From Copromyces sp. CBS 386.78 (lineage: Eukaryota; Ascomycota; Sordariomycetes; Sordariales; Sordariaceae), in assembly GCA_030685235.1 (NCBI GenBank), contig MU839111.1:186001-250000 (forward strand): a DNA stretch of 64,000 nucleotides, written 5' to 3'. This document shows, in pieces, positions 25,256 to 39,247 of this stretch (the first letter of the stretch is position 1; the number at the start of each line of letters is the position of its first letter). The notes under the pieces are model-generated. The model did not search any database and had not been told where the DNA came from. It saw only the letters and a list, made by a program, of their open reading frames with translations. The position numbers were made by a program, and so were the translations under genes.

Positions 25256-26548
25256 TCACAACCCAAACCAAGTCTTACTAGCCGACAAATTCGGCGGCAC
25301 ACTATGTCCTACCCCCTGCGCCCAAATCCCCTCCACCCACACCGTCCCCTCCTTATCCGTATAATCACTCGTCGAAAACCCCTTTGCCGGGAAATCCTTC
25401 CTCTCAACATTCTCCTTGGGCGCCCCATTTGTCGTCCCGCCCCCCTCCGCCCCAGGAACCCCAAGCACATTAGTCCACTGCTTAACCTGCTCCCCATAAT
25501 TATTCGGACTAATAGTCCCATCCGCACTTCCATGCCAAATCTGCATCCTCGGTCTTTTCCCTTCGTACCCAAGGAACATATTCCTCGCCGTGTTCCCCCA
25601 AGCTTACGCGGTCGCTCGTGAACTGCCACCAGAACAAGTATTATTCCAAGCAGCTACACCCCCCGAACTGGAAACAAAACACCCCGCCGCCACCCCCGAA
25701 TACGCGCTCACGGCACTGATAAGCTGCGGATACGTCGCCGCGAGAACATTAGCCATCATCGCCCCCGAACTTCCCCCCGTCACAAAGACCTTTTCCACAG
25801 GTGTCTTGTACTTGTCCATCGCGTATAAAATCATGTTGGCCATGGCCTGGCTGTCACCCCCGCCTAGGTGGGTTAGGGAGCTGCGAGAGGAAACGTCCTA
25901 GCAGGTTCCCGAATGGGGGGAGGAGGGCCAGATGGTGATGTAGCCCTTTTGGTCGGAGCCGGAGGCCCAGGGGATTTTGGCGTTGCGGAAGTAGGACTGG
26001 GCGGTGGATTGGCAGGAGTGGAGGACGATTATGAGGGGTGGTGGGGATGGGGTGGTGAGGTTGTCGGGGACGTAGATGTACCTGCCCGGTGAGGGAGAGG
26101 GGGCTTAGTTGATTGGGTACTAAGGTCTGGTGGTTGTGTTGATGGGCAGGATGCATATGAGTATGGGAAAGAGGAGGGAGGGAAGGAGAGAAGGAAAGAA
26201 GGAAGGAAGAATAGATGGATTGAGATGGAGATCGTTGGACGGGGAATGGAGGTGGGTGATCAGAGGCGAGAGACACAGACACAGAGAGGGGAGAAAGATG
26301 ATAGGGGTGATTGAAAGGGGTGTCAACACCAGGCCACCTACTATGCCTAGAGTTTCTTCCGTCCCACATGGAATGATGACTACGCCAGGACGCAATCGTG
26401 GATAGAAAGTAAAGAAGAGAACTCACATATCAACCTTGCTCGTCCCATTATTCGGATAATTAACCTTAGTCAACTGAGCCCCCAAGACCGAAGGGAGGAG
26501 TGTCACCGCCGTGGCGACCAACGCCGTAAAGAGATTTTGGAGGTACAT
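25256..26548 (-). pseudogene. CE1-family secreted esterase (acetylxylan/feruloyl esterase type) with two in-frame stops
   Basis: Exon 1 is 26548-26427 and encodes a hydrophobic signal peptide (about 23 residues ending VLGA). A 345-bp intron (26426-26082) splits a Met codon, and exon 2 runs 26081-25256. The frame is unbroken over about 315 codons except for a TAG at 25900-25898 (codon 102) and a TAA at 25606-25604 (codon 200). Around the stops, family features are intact: the YVPDN strand, the nucleophile motif TGGSSG (Ser near codon 145), the HGSADG acid residue, and the GVGHSVP histidine. At codon 102 relatives have Trp in a CWDV-like context (TGG to TAG); at codon 200 a Gln codon is likely (CAA to TAA). 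Such enzymes remove acetyl or feruloyl groups from xylan outside the cell. Translation would stop before the nucleophile, so the allele should be inactive. No intron model removes either stop without losing conserved sequence. Sequencing error at two sites is the main alternative. Confidence 0.82.
26165..26211. repeat. Polypurine tract in the CE1 intron
   Basis: Forty-seven consecutive purines (G/A mixture) lie on the plus strand inside the 345-bp intron. On the transcript this is a polypyrimidine stretch, about 85-130 nt upstream of the acceptor. It explains part of the unusual intron length. Confidence 0.8.
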
Positions 26549-27258
26549 CTTGTCGAATAGAACTATAAGTCCCCTTGAGCTGCTCAACTCAGACAGGGGA
26601 GTAGAAGAGTAAGAGTCGAAGGCTTCTCTTCCACAGGCCAAGAAAGAAAAGAAGAAGAAGAAGGAGAGGATGGTCTTTATACCTACCTACCCATCCCCAT
26701 CTACGCTCAACAGCTCAGTACCCGTCATGAACCACATCCAGTTCAGCAGTAGAAGATAATCCACCAATCCCACAGACAACCATGACAGTCAAAGACAAAT
26801 CAAGCTTTCCCAGTACCGGCAGTAGTAGATTGATTTGGGGTGATGTAGGGTTCTGAAGATTAGGCACTAGAACTGGATGCCGAGCACTATACATGAAGAC
26901 GGGGAGGCAGTGACAACTTTATGAACAAGGACACTGGCTGATCATAAGTTCAGGGGACGGCTAAAGAGGACATCAGCCAAGAACCGGGAATAAAGACATA
27001 TGTAATCCCTCCTCACGTCTGAAGTATCACAGAAGCGTATATCATATCATTCAGAACACGTCAGTTGAGTTCATTCACATAATATTCGTAACAAGACCAA
27101 GAGCTTTTTATCGCGCACAAAAACAGGCAAGGTATATAGAGGAAAAAAGGAACTTCATTTGATACACAGCTCATAGGAGGAACGTCCCGAAAAACCTTTC
27201 TTTACTCTATACACAGGCCATCGTTTCCGTCCCGATTTTGAACTCCCTCATTAAACGC
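26549..27258. other. Intergenic: esterase promoter and atp-2 3' UTR
   Basis: Both flanking genes read leftward. The segment from about 27000 to 27258 probably contains the atp-2 3' UTR. No motif is recognised. Confidence 0.45.
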
Positions 27259-29510
<2,252 letters not shown>

Positions 29511-30602
29511 CTTGACGATGATTAAGCGCGACGGGATGGTGGATGTGCAGAGGAAAAGATGGCTGCTTTGAAAAGGAAAGAAACGGGTTCGAAAATCTCT
29601 CGACGAGCTTCGGTTAGAAGCTGCGGAGCTCCCAGCAAGACCACGTGATTTGCTCGGGGCCAAAAAGTCGAGCCAAGTCGTCGAAAAGCGGGGAGGCTGC
29701 CACCTCTCGGCCAATCGAGTGCTGGCAATGTTCCCGTCCTTGGCCTTGCCTCACTTTCACAGTTGTCGTCCACTTTTCAGGTCTTGCTCTGCTGTGATGG
29801 AGGTTGGTTGCCATCCAATCTGGACATTCTTTGGTGGTTGCTGCTGCAACACTTGCCATTCAACCACCATCCAGACCAGCCATTTCCACCCCCCTCGGCC
29901 GTCTCTGTCACTGGTTCCATGCACACTCTCCAGACTTTCCACTTTCCTCAAGGACACCTTCGTCACTTTCCAAGACACTGCCTGTTCTGGAGCTGCCACG
30001 CCTCCAATGGGTCAGCGGAAAATGGAGTTTTATGGAACTGCTGCTCCCCAGACAAACGCACGGTTTCCATTGCGGTTTTTCCCGCTCCTCCCAGCTCGTT
30101 AGTCGACAGGACTCCCGTCGCCGCACGTCACTGGCCCCATCTTCTGCAGCAAATCGTAACCTCCGCCGCCCGCACTTTCGTCCCGCACTACACAAACCGC
30201 CAATTTTGATCTCTTTTTTTTCTCTCCCCCAATTGCCAGCTTGGGAATGCGCCAATCACCGTAATGTTCCGAACAATCGACGTCGTCACCAACCAGAACA
30301 TCACGACCACCACCTTCACAACAGCTAGCTTCAACAACATGCAAATCATCACCAAAATAACAACAACAAAGCAGAAGAAGCATTTGGATGTTTGAACTTG
30401 ATGCAGTTGACATTTCTCTTAGATGTCTTTTTTTAATCTTTAGAATAACGAGTTTTGAAAACACGAAGCTTGCCGACCGATATATACAAACAAAAAACAA
30501 AAAACAGCACTATTCATGCCGACCGGTTTTCCCTGTCCAAATCTTCTATGGCGCACGACAATACGTACGATGCTTTCCTACGCTTGTGGCCGCCACCCAC
30601 CC
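29511..30602. other. Intergenic: atp-2 promoter and branching enzyme 3' UTR
   Basis: The region is pyrimidine-rich on the plus strand (about 29720-30240). CCAAT occurs at 29711-29715 and 29815-29819, about 200 and 305 bp from the atp-2 start. No gene is supported. Confidence 0.5.
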
Positions 30603-33180
30603 CTACTCTGAAAGGGTGGACTCGAGCGCAAGGACCTGAAAACAGCAAATTAGTCAACTATTCAGAGCCAAGACGCAATGGGTGCAGCTTATCGAGGGGA
30701 AACTTACAATGGCTGTCCTGGTCGGAATGTACACATGGGTGCTGTTCTTGCGGTTGTTCCACGGGAGGTCGGAAGTGACGAAGCGAGTCTGGGGATCGAG
30801 ACGGTTGAAGCCACCGTGATCCTTGGTATCAGAGTCGAGAACGATGCGGTAGATGCCCGCCTGCTCAATGCCGATGCGGTAGTCGGTGTAGCTGTTGGTG
30901 TGGTGGAAGTTGAAGATGAAGACCAAGCCGGCGCGCTCAAAGACGATGACCTTGTCACCCTCGTGCTTGAGAGAGATGTAGGCCTGAGGGGCGTGCAACC
31001 AGCCGTACTTGCTCTCGCACAGGTTCATCGACCTGTCAAAGTTGTTGAGGTACTGGTAACGCAGAAGGCCATCTTCCGTGAGGTTCAGCTGGCGTCTGGC
31101 ATACCAGAACGAGTTCTGGTTGCCTTCGCGGGGGAAGTCAAGCCACTCAGGGTGACCGAACTCGTTGCCCTCGAAGTTGAGGTAACCCTCACCTCCCAGA
31201 GAATGGGTAAGAAGACGGATCAACTTGTGCAATGCCATACCGCGGTCAATGACCGGGGTCAGAGGCGTGAGGGTAGACATGTTGGTGTACAACTCGGCAT
31301 CGCAGAGATGCATCATGAGCGTCTTGTCACCGACGAGCCTGTCTGAGCGTTAGCTTGAATCGAAAAATATGTTGCCACGGGGTAGGTCACTCACGCTTGA
31401 TCGTGACTCTCAGCATAAGCAATGGTCTTCTCGCCGTGACGCCTGTTTGTCAGGGTCCAGGTGATGGCGCTCATATCCCACTCCTCGTCCTTCTTCTCCT
31501 TCAGGATCTTGATCCACATGTCGGGGATGGCCATGGCGAGTCTGTAGTCGAAGCCAACACCTCCTAGGGAGAGTGGCAGACACAGAGCCGGCATTCCTGA
31601 TACATCCTCGGCAACGGTGATGACCTCGGGGTATAGTGCGTGGAGCATCTCGTTGGCGACCATAAGGTAAACAACCGCCTCCTCATCCACGTCAGGGCCA
31701 TAGTACTCGTGGTAGCCACCCGAGAAACCACTGAATACGGTTAGCAAAGGTTTCGTTCATCTTTCGGAATTTGATAACTTACGTTCCGATACCGTGGTGG
31801 GTGTAGAGCATGCTCGTCACACCATCGAATCTGAAGCCATCAATGGCGTACTCGTCCATCCAGAACCTCAGGTTGCTGAGCAAGAACCTCATAACCTCGT
31901 GGTGACCGTAGTTGAAAAGCCTGCTGTCCCAGAGGTCGTGCTTGCCCTTGCCGCCACCATGGAAGTACTGGTGATCGGTACCGTCAAACTCGTTCAAGCC
32001 ATCAAGGACGTTCTTGGAGGCGTGACTGTGGACGACGTCGAGCAGCACAACAATGCCCATGGCGTGGGCAGTATCCACCAACTCCTTGAGATCCTCGGGC
32101 GGGCCGTATCTGCTGCTGGCGGCGAAGAAGCTGTTCACCTGATAACCGAAACTGGCATAGTAGGCGTGCTCCATGATGGCCATGAGCTGGATGGCGTTGT
32201 ATCCCAGGTTCTTGATGCGGGGAAGCATGTTCTTTGTGAACTCCTTATAAGTGGCCACCTTGCACTCCGGGGAGGAAATGCCGACGTGGGCCTCGTAGAT
32301 CCTAAGGCTCTCGGGCTTCGAAGGCCTCTTGTGCTTGAATGTGTATCTTTCGGATTGGGGAGGGTTCCAGAACCTCGCCTCATATGCGGGCGAGACTGAG
32401 AGGTCCTGGGTGACATATTTGATCCATGCTGGCAGTCTGTCGACCCATTGGCCGTCGGGAAGTTCGAGAGTGATCTGTCAGGAGACAAACATTAGCACTT
32501 TGTAACCCAACTGGCGTGGCATGGTTCAGTTGTTTACATACCTTGATCTTGGAGTTGTGGGGGATAGCTGGTTGCCCGGGGGCAGTGGGGGGAATTGTGA
32601 TCTCAAAGACGCCGTAATCGTTCTTCTTCATGCGGTGAGCATTCCTATCCCAGTTGTCTGATGCTTGTTAGATACAGCTCCCTAAATCTGAAACTCGAGT
32701 TATGACACTCACTGAATTCGCCAATAATGGCGGCTTGTTTGGCGTTGGGAGCCCATTCTCTGTACGTGATGCTGCCGTCCTTGTTGGCGTTCAGACCAAA
32801 GATCTCGGTACCCTGGAGTCGTATGTGTGTCAGCGGCTTTGGGTAACTTCAACAAGAGCTGGGACGAAGGCAGGCTTATGACTGACCCTGCTGAACTTCT
32901 CTAAGCCACCTTCTGTCTTATTGATGATGTCGATCCAAGACTGGGCCTTGGAGTAGCGTCTCTTGAGGGCATCCTGGAACGGCTCGAGCCAGGGGTCAAT
33001 GCTCAAGACACCTGCATCTTTGTATCAGCTTCTGGCACCAAATTGGCGAGTACCTGGATCCCCCAGGAGGGATCGGAGAATAAGGAGAGACATACCGGTG
33101 CCATCCTTGGGAATACCGGTGTTGGCAACGGTGCCGCCGTTAGCCAGCGAGTTGGACGAGTTGTCTGAGATGTCGTTCAT
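30603..33180 (-). CDS. 1,4-alpha-glucan (glycogen) branching enzyme, GH13
   Basis: It moves alpha-1,4 glucan chains to alpha-1,6 positions during glycogen synthesis in the cytosol. Eight exons: 33180-33096, 33011-32887, 32812-32713, 32657-32542, 32474-31783, 31730-31395, 31338-30708 and 30635-30603, with introns of 52-84 bp; the product is 705 aa, normal for the eukaryotic family. The N-terminal carbohydrate-binding (CBM48) region has IIGEFNNWDRNAH across an intron. The catalytic barrel shows [10 protein letters not shown] (region I), [16 protein letters not shown] with the nucleophile Asp (region II), AEDVSGMP with the acid Glu (region III) and ESHDQA (region IV). [15 protein letters not shown] is a further family hallmark. 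The last coding exon has only ten codons plus TAG. An AGGTACCT octamer lies about 490 bp upstream of the ATG. Confidence 0.96.
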
Positions 33181-35025
33181 GTTGACAGCTTTCTGTGAAG
33201 CTCTGGTGTGTGTTGGGTGTAGAAGAGAACGGAAGCACGTCCAGAAACAAGTCTAGAAGAGTGGAGGTGAAGCGATGGGTTTTAAGCGCTTGGAAGATGG
33301 GGTGATATCAGGTACCACTCTAGTTCGCCCGTTTCTCGGAGCTTCTTTAGTAGTGGAAAGCGGCCTAATGGATAAGGTACACACTTTTTGACGTTTAAGC
33401 TGAATGGGATGTCGTAGAGGAGGGGACGGGAAGGGAGAGCAAGCAAGGTAGTAGTCTAGGTGGTAGTCAGGTAAGAGTTGGGTCGGAAGGTGCAAGTAAC
33501 AGAGACTGCTCGCTTATTATAACGAGAACCCAATCACTCTCTTTGACGCAAGCGCTTGCAGAAAGAATCCAACAGTACTTAGGTAGTGTAGCCCAAGATA
33601 AGGAAGATTGTCTCGAAGGCGAAAAAAAAGATGGATGCAATGAAGATGTTGGAGGACCAAATACTACCTTAGGTACCTTGGCTTTGCTCGGGTTACGGGC
33701 AGGGGCCAAAGCGGAAGAATCCTCTTTGCGTACTAGATCCACGGTGATGATTCCGGGTCTTCTTTTCTCTTTGGACGAGTCCAGGTCCCGTTGAGCAATT
33801 CAGTCGGTTGTTGACAGTGTAGAGTAGCAGTGTTTATGCTTCTTGACGTCTTAACATATCACTGAGTGGCGGCGTGGACAAACGAGTCCCGTCGGTTTGA
33901 TGACAGGAGAGGGGGTTGGGGGGCTTCAACAGATTTGGACATGAAGAAGGAACTGTTGACTGTCGATGAGAAGCACCACCCCTGGGGGAAGCTATGCTTG
34001 ATTACATCATGGGCTCCTGCTGCAGGTTCAAAACTCAACTAACAAAAACCTAACCCAATCTTATTATTGCCTAGAGCCACCTATTTTTTCACCTCCCCTT
34101 GTTAGCTTCACGTCACTGAAAAGGCCATCCTTTCTAGCTTCCACTTTACCCCTGAGATGCTGGATGCACGATATCTGCCTCCCCAGACGTAGGGCAGGTC
34201 GAAGTCAGGTCGGTTTCTGTACGCCGTCGCATGCATGTCATTTCATTGAGCAGAGGCGGAAACATGGTTGGGCTTCTGGGCGTTTGTCCAGGCGTCCAAG
34301 GCCTTACCTCTATCATAGAAAGCTGGCGAACTGGAGCTCTTCAAGTGGAGCTTCCCTTCGCTTCATGGAGGGGCCGGAGGGGCAAGGAGGGGAAGCTGCT
34401 CCCCTTTCCGAATTCGGGTGCTTGCTGCCAGTCAACGGCCAGACAGCAGTCGGACACTGCAAGGCAAGACCCGGTCAGCACAGGCTGCACAGCAAGCGCA
34501 CCACCTTGTTGATCCAGGCTTGCCGGCCCAGCTGTGCAGTGACAGCTGCTTGCCAGTGCAGGAACCTCCGCACTCCGCATCATCAGAGTGCTCTCATTGC
34601 CTGCCCGTGCACTGTGGACGGAGGTGAGCACCCTTGCGGCCAGCCGAGTCTTCCTACACCTCACGTACACGGTACTCTCCCTTTGCTTGAACGTGATTGG
34701 CGTCGCGACCGATCTTCGTCTTCTCTTCTCTGTCCTTATTGGATCGCAAACATCATCACCAGACCTTGTGATGATGATGATGATGATGATGCATTGTCTG
34801 TAATTGAAAGCGCCCCGCCCTTGTTCACTTCCTAGGTATTGTTCGCATCTCCTAGGTTCGCAACCTCTTCGCAACCGGGCCTCTCCGGCAGACCGATACC
34901 GATACCGATCCCGCTCCTCGACCCCTCCATCACGTCCCCGAACTGCCACCTCCCGTTGATACCTCCTGTTCCATCAATCTGCCCTCGACCGTGACGAACC
35001 TGGGCATGCCTGCCATTCTGTCCTT
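33181..35025. other. Divergent intergenic region, branching enzyme / clpX
   Basis: This 1.8-kb region has no supportable gene; a 223-codon open frame at 34164-34835 shows no family features and is overlapped by several other open frames. It contains AGGTACCT at 33671-33678 and a GAT microsatellite at 34769-34792. Both promoters should lie here. Confidence 0.5.
34769..34792. repeat. GAT trinucleotide microsatellite
   Basis: Eight GAT/ATG-phase units in non-coding DNA about 235 bp upstream of the clpX-like start. Confidence 0.85.
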
Positions 35026-37018
35026 ATGATCATGGTCCTACCAAGGGCCGTTCGCCGTGCCTCGTCCGTGGCTGTCCCAATGTTCACCGCAAGAAGCCTC
35101 GCCTCGCAGCATCTCGCCCGACTGCGATACATATCCTATTCGTCCCGCCTTTCTCTCTCTCCCCGCCGCACCCAGTTCTTCAGCAACCAGGGCTTTACAT
35201 CGAGCTATGATCCTAATGAGAATGGCCGAGGCCCGATATTCTCCAACAAGGCCAGCTTTGGTGTCCCCCGCTTCTACCCGCGCGATCTGAAGCGGCGCGT
35301 AGATGATTACGTAGTCGGTCAGGATCGCGCAAAGAAGACAATATGCTCCGTCATCTTCAACCACTACCAGAATATCCGCCGTCGCCAACATCACGAGGTC
35401 CAGGACCAGCGCCAGCGTGAAAAGTTGCAGCGACAACGATATGCTCGAGATATCAGAGACAGAGATCTGCAAGATCGCGAAGGCTACAGTGGTAGCAGCA
35501 GCAGCAGCAACAGGGACATAGATCCTGTCGAAGGTGGGCGACGGTCACCTCTTGATCCCTGGCTTGACCCTCCCCCGAAGCCACGGCGGCAATGGGCTGA
35601 TAAGCGCATACTTGAAGATGAGTTTCCGGGTCATCACGAGTCCGTCCTGGGGACACACCGTGACCATGACATGGTTGAGGACCGCCTTGGGACGCCCTCC
35701 GTTGATGACTTTTACATCCCCGAGGACACCAATGCTCCTCAGCGCGTAAAGATTGACAAGAGTAACCTCTTGCTGATAGGACCAACTGGCGTGGGCAAGA
35801 CGTATATCCTAGAGTGAGCGGGACTCTCCCTTTTCTTGTGCTTATGCCGCCGTGTCGCATGCTTATCTGCCATGTACTAGAACCCTGAGCAAGAAGCTCA
35901 ACGTGCCCTTTACGATAAGCGATTGTAACTCGTTCACCCAGGCCGGCTACATCGGACAAGATGTGGAAGCATGCATCGAGCGCCTCCTCATCGAAGCCAA
36001 CTACGACGTCAAGGCCGCCGAACATGGAATAGTCGTGCTGGATGAGTTTGACAAGATCGCAAGGCGGGAAACTGTCAACGGGAGGGATGTTGGTGGTGAG
36101 GGCGTCCAGCAGGCTCTCCTGAAGCTTGTCGAGGGTACCAAGGTTACCGTCAATGTCAAGGATCATCGGTCGTCAAAGCCGCCGCCTCCTCCCAACCTCA
36201 ACATCTCGACACCCGGCTACGGACCTGCTAGCACCACGCCGTCTACCACTCCTGGCAAAGTCGAACAATACATTGTGGACACCAGCAACATACTCTTTGT
36301 CTTTTGCGGTGCCTTTGTCGGGCTTGACAAGACTGTCCTCAGGCGGGTCGCAAAGCCATCGATAGGCTTCGGCGCCCAAGTCAGAAATCACCGCGGCTCT
36401 TCCATGTCCGGCAGTCAGGATGTTCTTCCTCCCGAGCTGTACAGCCACCTACCGCACCAGCCTCCAACGATGCCGGTAGATCTATCAGGTGGAAGCTTGG
36501 CTTCATCCGGTGGCAGTGGCTTCACTCCGCTTGATTTGGCCTCACCGGCCGATCTCCAGGCCTTTGGTTTTATTCCCGAACTCATCGGCCGTCTTCATAA
36601 CATCTGCGCACTAAGTCCTCTCTCTCTTGACGAGCTCTACCGCATCCTGACGGAGCCGCGTAACAGCCTAGTAGCGCAGTACACAGCGCTCTTCGAGACT
36701 TACCCCAGCAAGCTGTACTTCACTCGCAAGGCGCTCTATGCCATTGCCGAAAGAGCGGTCAAGAACGAAACAGGCGCCAGAGGGTTGAAGATGGAGATGG
36801 AGCGCGTGCTGGCAGAGCCCATGTACGACGCGCCCATGCCATATGTGCTCATCACAGAGGGATGCGTCAAGGGAACGGAGAAGGCTGGCTACTGGGGTAA
36901 GGACGGTAGGCTGGAGCTTGAGAGGATAATGGCGGAGGAGGACCAGAGGGGGCTTGGACAGGGACCAGTGGAAGGAGGGGTTGAAAGGTTGAGGGAGGCG
37001 GGACAGGGTGCTGCATGA
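35026..37018 (+). CDS. Mitochondrial ClpX-type AAA+ ATPase (Mcx1-like)
   Basis: An unfoldase of the mitochondrial matrix, acting alone or with ClpP. Exon 1 is 35026-35813, the intron 35814-35880 (donor GTGAGC, acceptor ACTAG), exon 2 35881-37018 with a TGA stop; 641 aa. The start region is Arg/Ser-rich, matching a presequence; a second ATG at 35032 is an alternative. The AAA+ core has VVGQDRAKKT, Walker A GPTGVGKT, the AGYIGQDVE pore-loop region, Walker B VVLDEFDKI, the FVFCGAF strand, and PELIGRLHN with the arginine finger. The N-terminal C4 zinc domain of bacterial ClpX is absent. Compared with bacterial ClpX there are long insertions: charged Arg/Gln/Asp-rich sequence (about residues 120-240) before Walker A, a Pro/Thr-rich loop (about 380-410), and a Ser/Gly/Pro-rich stretch (about 450-500). 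Confidence 0.93.
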
Positions 37019-37795
37019 TTTTCATGACTAAACTCTGGTTGTTGTTATTCATCTGTTGGGGGCAGGTGCAATGATGGTTTGGGTTGTTATTTACTTTCCC
37101 TTTGGTCTAAGGCGTTGGTTTGAAGGGGGTTAATGGTCTATCGTACCGTCTCGCGACGGGGAGGGGGAAAGCACTTGGTCATTGACGGCATGATGCCGGG
37201 AGTACAGATCGGTTGGGACACAGTACATAGGCATTCGATGGATGTAGTATAACAAATGGCATAGCAACAGAACGCTGATTGCGGCATAACAACCCTATGA
37301 TATCCCACAGAGTCGTATGTAACGTCGGCGAGTTCGTCGTCTTCCCCCGGATTACATCATACCTCTAGGGTAGGACCGCGTTATCGGAGGACTGATAAGC
37401 GCTTATCGGGGAAGAAAAGTTGAGACTCGAATGGCTGAGTGCAGTGGAGACTTTCAACCTCAAGCAGAGCTCCGCTATCGTGTCCCTGCTCTGTCATCCG
37501 AGACGGCAGAACGAACAGTCACAACTATTTGCAAAGGGTGTTAAAGATACCATTCACTCCCAATTGATGAGCCAGCCAATCTCTACAATACTTTTCCCTA
37601 CAGCGACCGAGACCTTTCCCACAACTACCACTCGACCATTCTTTCTCCGATCTCGTAATTTCAAAGCTAACAAACAACCCTCGAGTTGTCGTTGAGCGCC
37701 GCTCTCCTACAAATCAACCTAGCCTACGAGCCTGCGAGCCTACCTACCATTACCAACGCTCGACACAACCAAGCCGAGCCTGCAAAGCCCTCACA
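37019..37795. other. Intergenic region between clpX and cia1
   Basis: The flanking genes are head to tail. It should hold the clpX 3' UTR and the cia1 promoter and 5' UTR; the last 250 bp are rich in C and A on the plus strand, typical of a fungal leader. Nothing else seen. Confidence 0.5.
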
Positions 37796-39247
37796 ATGGC
37801 GACCGAAACCTCAGCCCCGGCGCCCACCACGACCACCACCGCGACAACCGCCGAAGTCACCCCGCTCCCAGCCTTCTCGCCCGATCTCTACCAACGCGCC
37901 TGGGCCTCCATCCCGCACCCTACCCTCCCTCTAATCGCCACCTGCCACCACCACTCCGTCACCGTCTTCTCGCTCTCTACCTTATCCAAACACTCCGTCC
38001 TGACGGGGGGCCACACCCGCTCCGTGCGCTCTGCTGCTTGGCAACCTCCTCGCGGCAAGGTTGCTTTTGGAAATGGCAAAGAAGCAAAGAGGCTGCGGTT
38101 GGTCACGGGCAGCTTTGATACCACGGCGGGGGTGTGGACTTGGGATCAGGGACGGAGGGAGGAGAGACTTGAACGAGAGGTGCGACTGCAGAATAACTCT
38201 GAGGGTGATAAGGGAGGGGAAGAGGAGGAAGAAGACGAGTGGGAGTTAACGTTGGTCCTAGAGGGTCATGAGAACGAAGTCAAAAGCGTCAATTACTCTC
38301 CCTCGGGCCAATACCTGGCTACGTGCTCTCGCGACAAAAGCGTGTGGATCTGGGAGGACGTGGGGAATCCCAATCCCTCTTCCGAAGAAGAAGAAGAAGA
38401 AGACGAAGACGAAGACGAATGGGAAACGGTAGCCGTCCTACAAGAACACGACGGCGACGTCAAAGCAGTAACCTGGTGTCCTGACGTCCCCGGCCGCAAG
38501 AGCAAGTACGCGCCCCCCAGAAGATACGGGGATGATGTACTGGCGAGCGCGAGCTACGATAACACGGTGCGTCTGTGGAGGGAAGATGGAGATGGCGAGT
38601 GGGTGTGCGTTGCGGTTCTGGAGGGACACGAGGGGACGGTGTGGGGAGTCGCGTGGGAGGGGAAGCCGAGGGAGAACGACAAGTTCCCAAGGTTGTTGAG
38701 CTGGGGCGCTGATGAGGTGGTTAGGGTTTGGAGTTTGAGGGATCCGGAAGAGGAGGAGGAGGAGGGACATGCTGCAGGGGCTGCTGGTGGTAATAATTCC
38801 TGGGGATTCGGCGTACCAAACACCATGCGCCGTTCCCTCAAGGAGGAGTGGGAGTGCACGGCTGTTTTGCCCAAGGTGCACAAGGGCGATATCTACTCGG
38901 TGGCGTGGAGCACGGAGACGGGGTTGTTGGCGAGCGTGGGAAGTGATGGTGTTTTGGCGCTGTATCAGGAGACTACCAGCACCATCGCGCCAGAGAAGAA
39001 GACCGAGGAGGAGGACGAGGAGATGACGAACGGCGACGCGCCAACAACTAATGCTACTGCTGCTACTGCTCCTGGGAGCTGGAAGGTTCTCACCACCGTC
39101 AAGAGTGCTCATGGGCCGTACGAGATCAACCATATCACATGGTGCAAGAGATACGATGCTGGCTCGGAACGCAAGGGCGAGGAAGAAATGCTGGTCACGA
39201 CGGGCGATGATGGTGTTGTTAGGCCTTGGCAGGTTAGGATACAATGA
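37796..39247 (+). CDS. cia1: Cytosolic iron-sulfur assembly WD40 protein Cia1
   Basis: A component of the CIA targeting complex that delivers Fe-S clusters to cytosolic and nuclear proteins. It is an uninterrupted 483-codon frame with TGA stop. A Thr/Ala-rich start of about 25 residues is followed by a seven-bladed WD40 propeller. Repeat signatures include GGHTRSVRSAAW, EGHENEVKSVNYSP with SRDKSVWIWE, EHDGDVKAVTWCP with ASYDNTVRLWRED, EGHEGTVWGVAW, VHKGDIYSVAWS and the last GDDGVVRPWQV. The order and spacing, with blades carrying HENEVK and HDGDVK, fit Cia1/CIAO1 rather than other WD40 proteins. Loops between blades are expanded with Glu/Asp runs and Gly/Ala stretches, which makes it longer than yeast Cia1 (about 330 aa). 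The start is the first ATG, in a CACAATGGC context. Confidence 0.9.
   Translation: MATETSAPAPTTTTTATTAEVTPLPAFSPDLYQRAWASIPHPTLPLIATCHHHSVTVFSLSTLSKHSVLTGGHTRSVRSAAWQPPRGKVAFGNGKEAKRLRLVTGSFDTTAGVWTWDQGRREERLEREVRLQNNSEGDKGGEEEEEDEWELTLVLEGHENEVKSVNYSPSGQYLATCSRDKSVWIWEDVGNPNPSSEEEEEEDEDEDEWETVAVLQEHDGDVKAVTWCPDVPGRKSKYAPPRRYGDDVLASASYDNTVRLWREDGDGEWVCVAVLEGHEGTVWGVAWEGKPRENDKFPRLLSWGADEVVRVWSLRDPEEEEEEGHAAGAAGGNNSWGFGVPNTMRRSLKEEWECTAVLPKVHKGDIYSVAWSTETGLLASVGSDGVLALYQETTSTIAPEKKTEEEDEEMTNGDAPTTNATAATAPGSWKVLTTVKSAHGPYEINHITWCKRYDAGSERKGEEEMLVTTGDDGVVRPWQVRIQ

Noticed and set aside
34164..34835. 223-codon open frame between the branching enzyme and clpX
   Set aside because: No family features, overlapped by open frames in other phases and strands, ends in an Asp run made by the GAT microsatellite.
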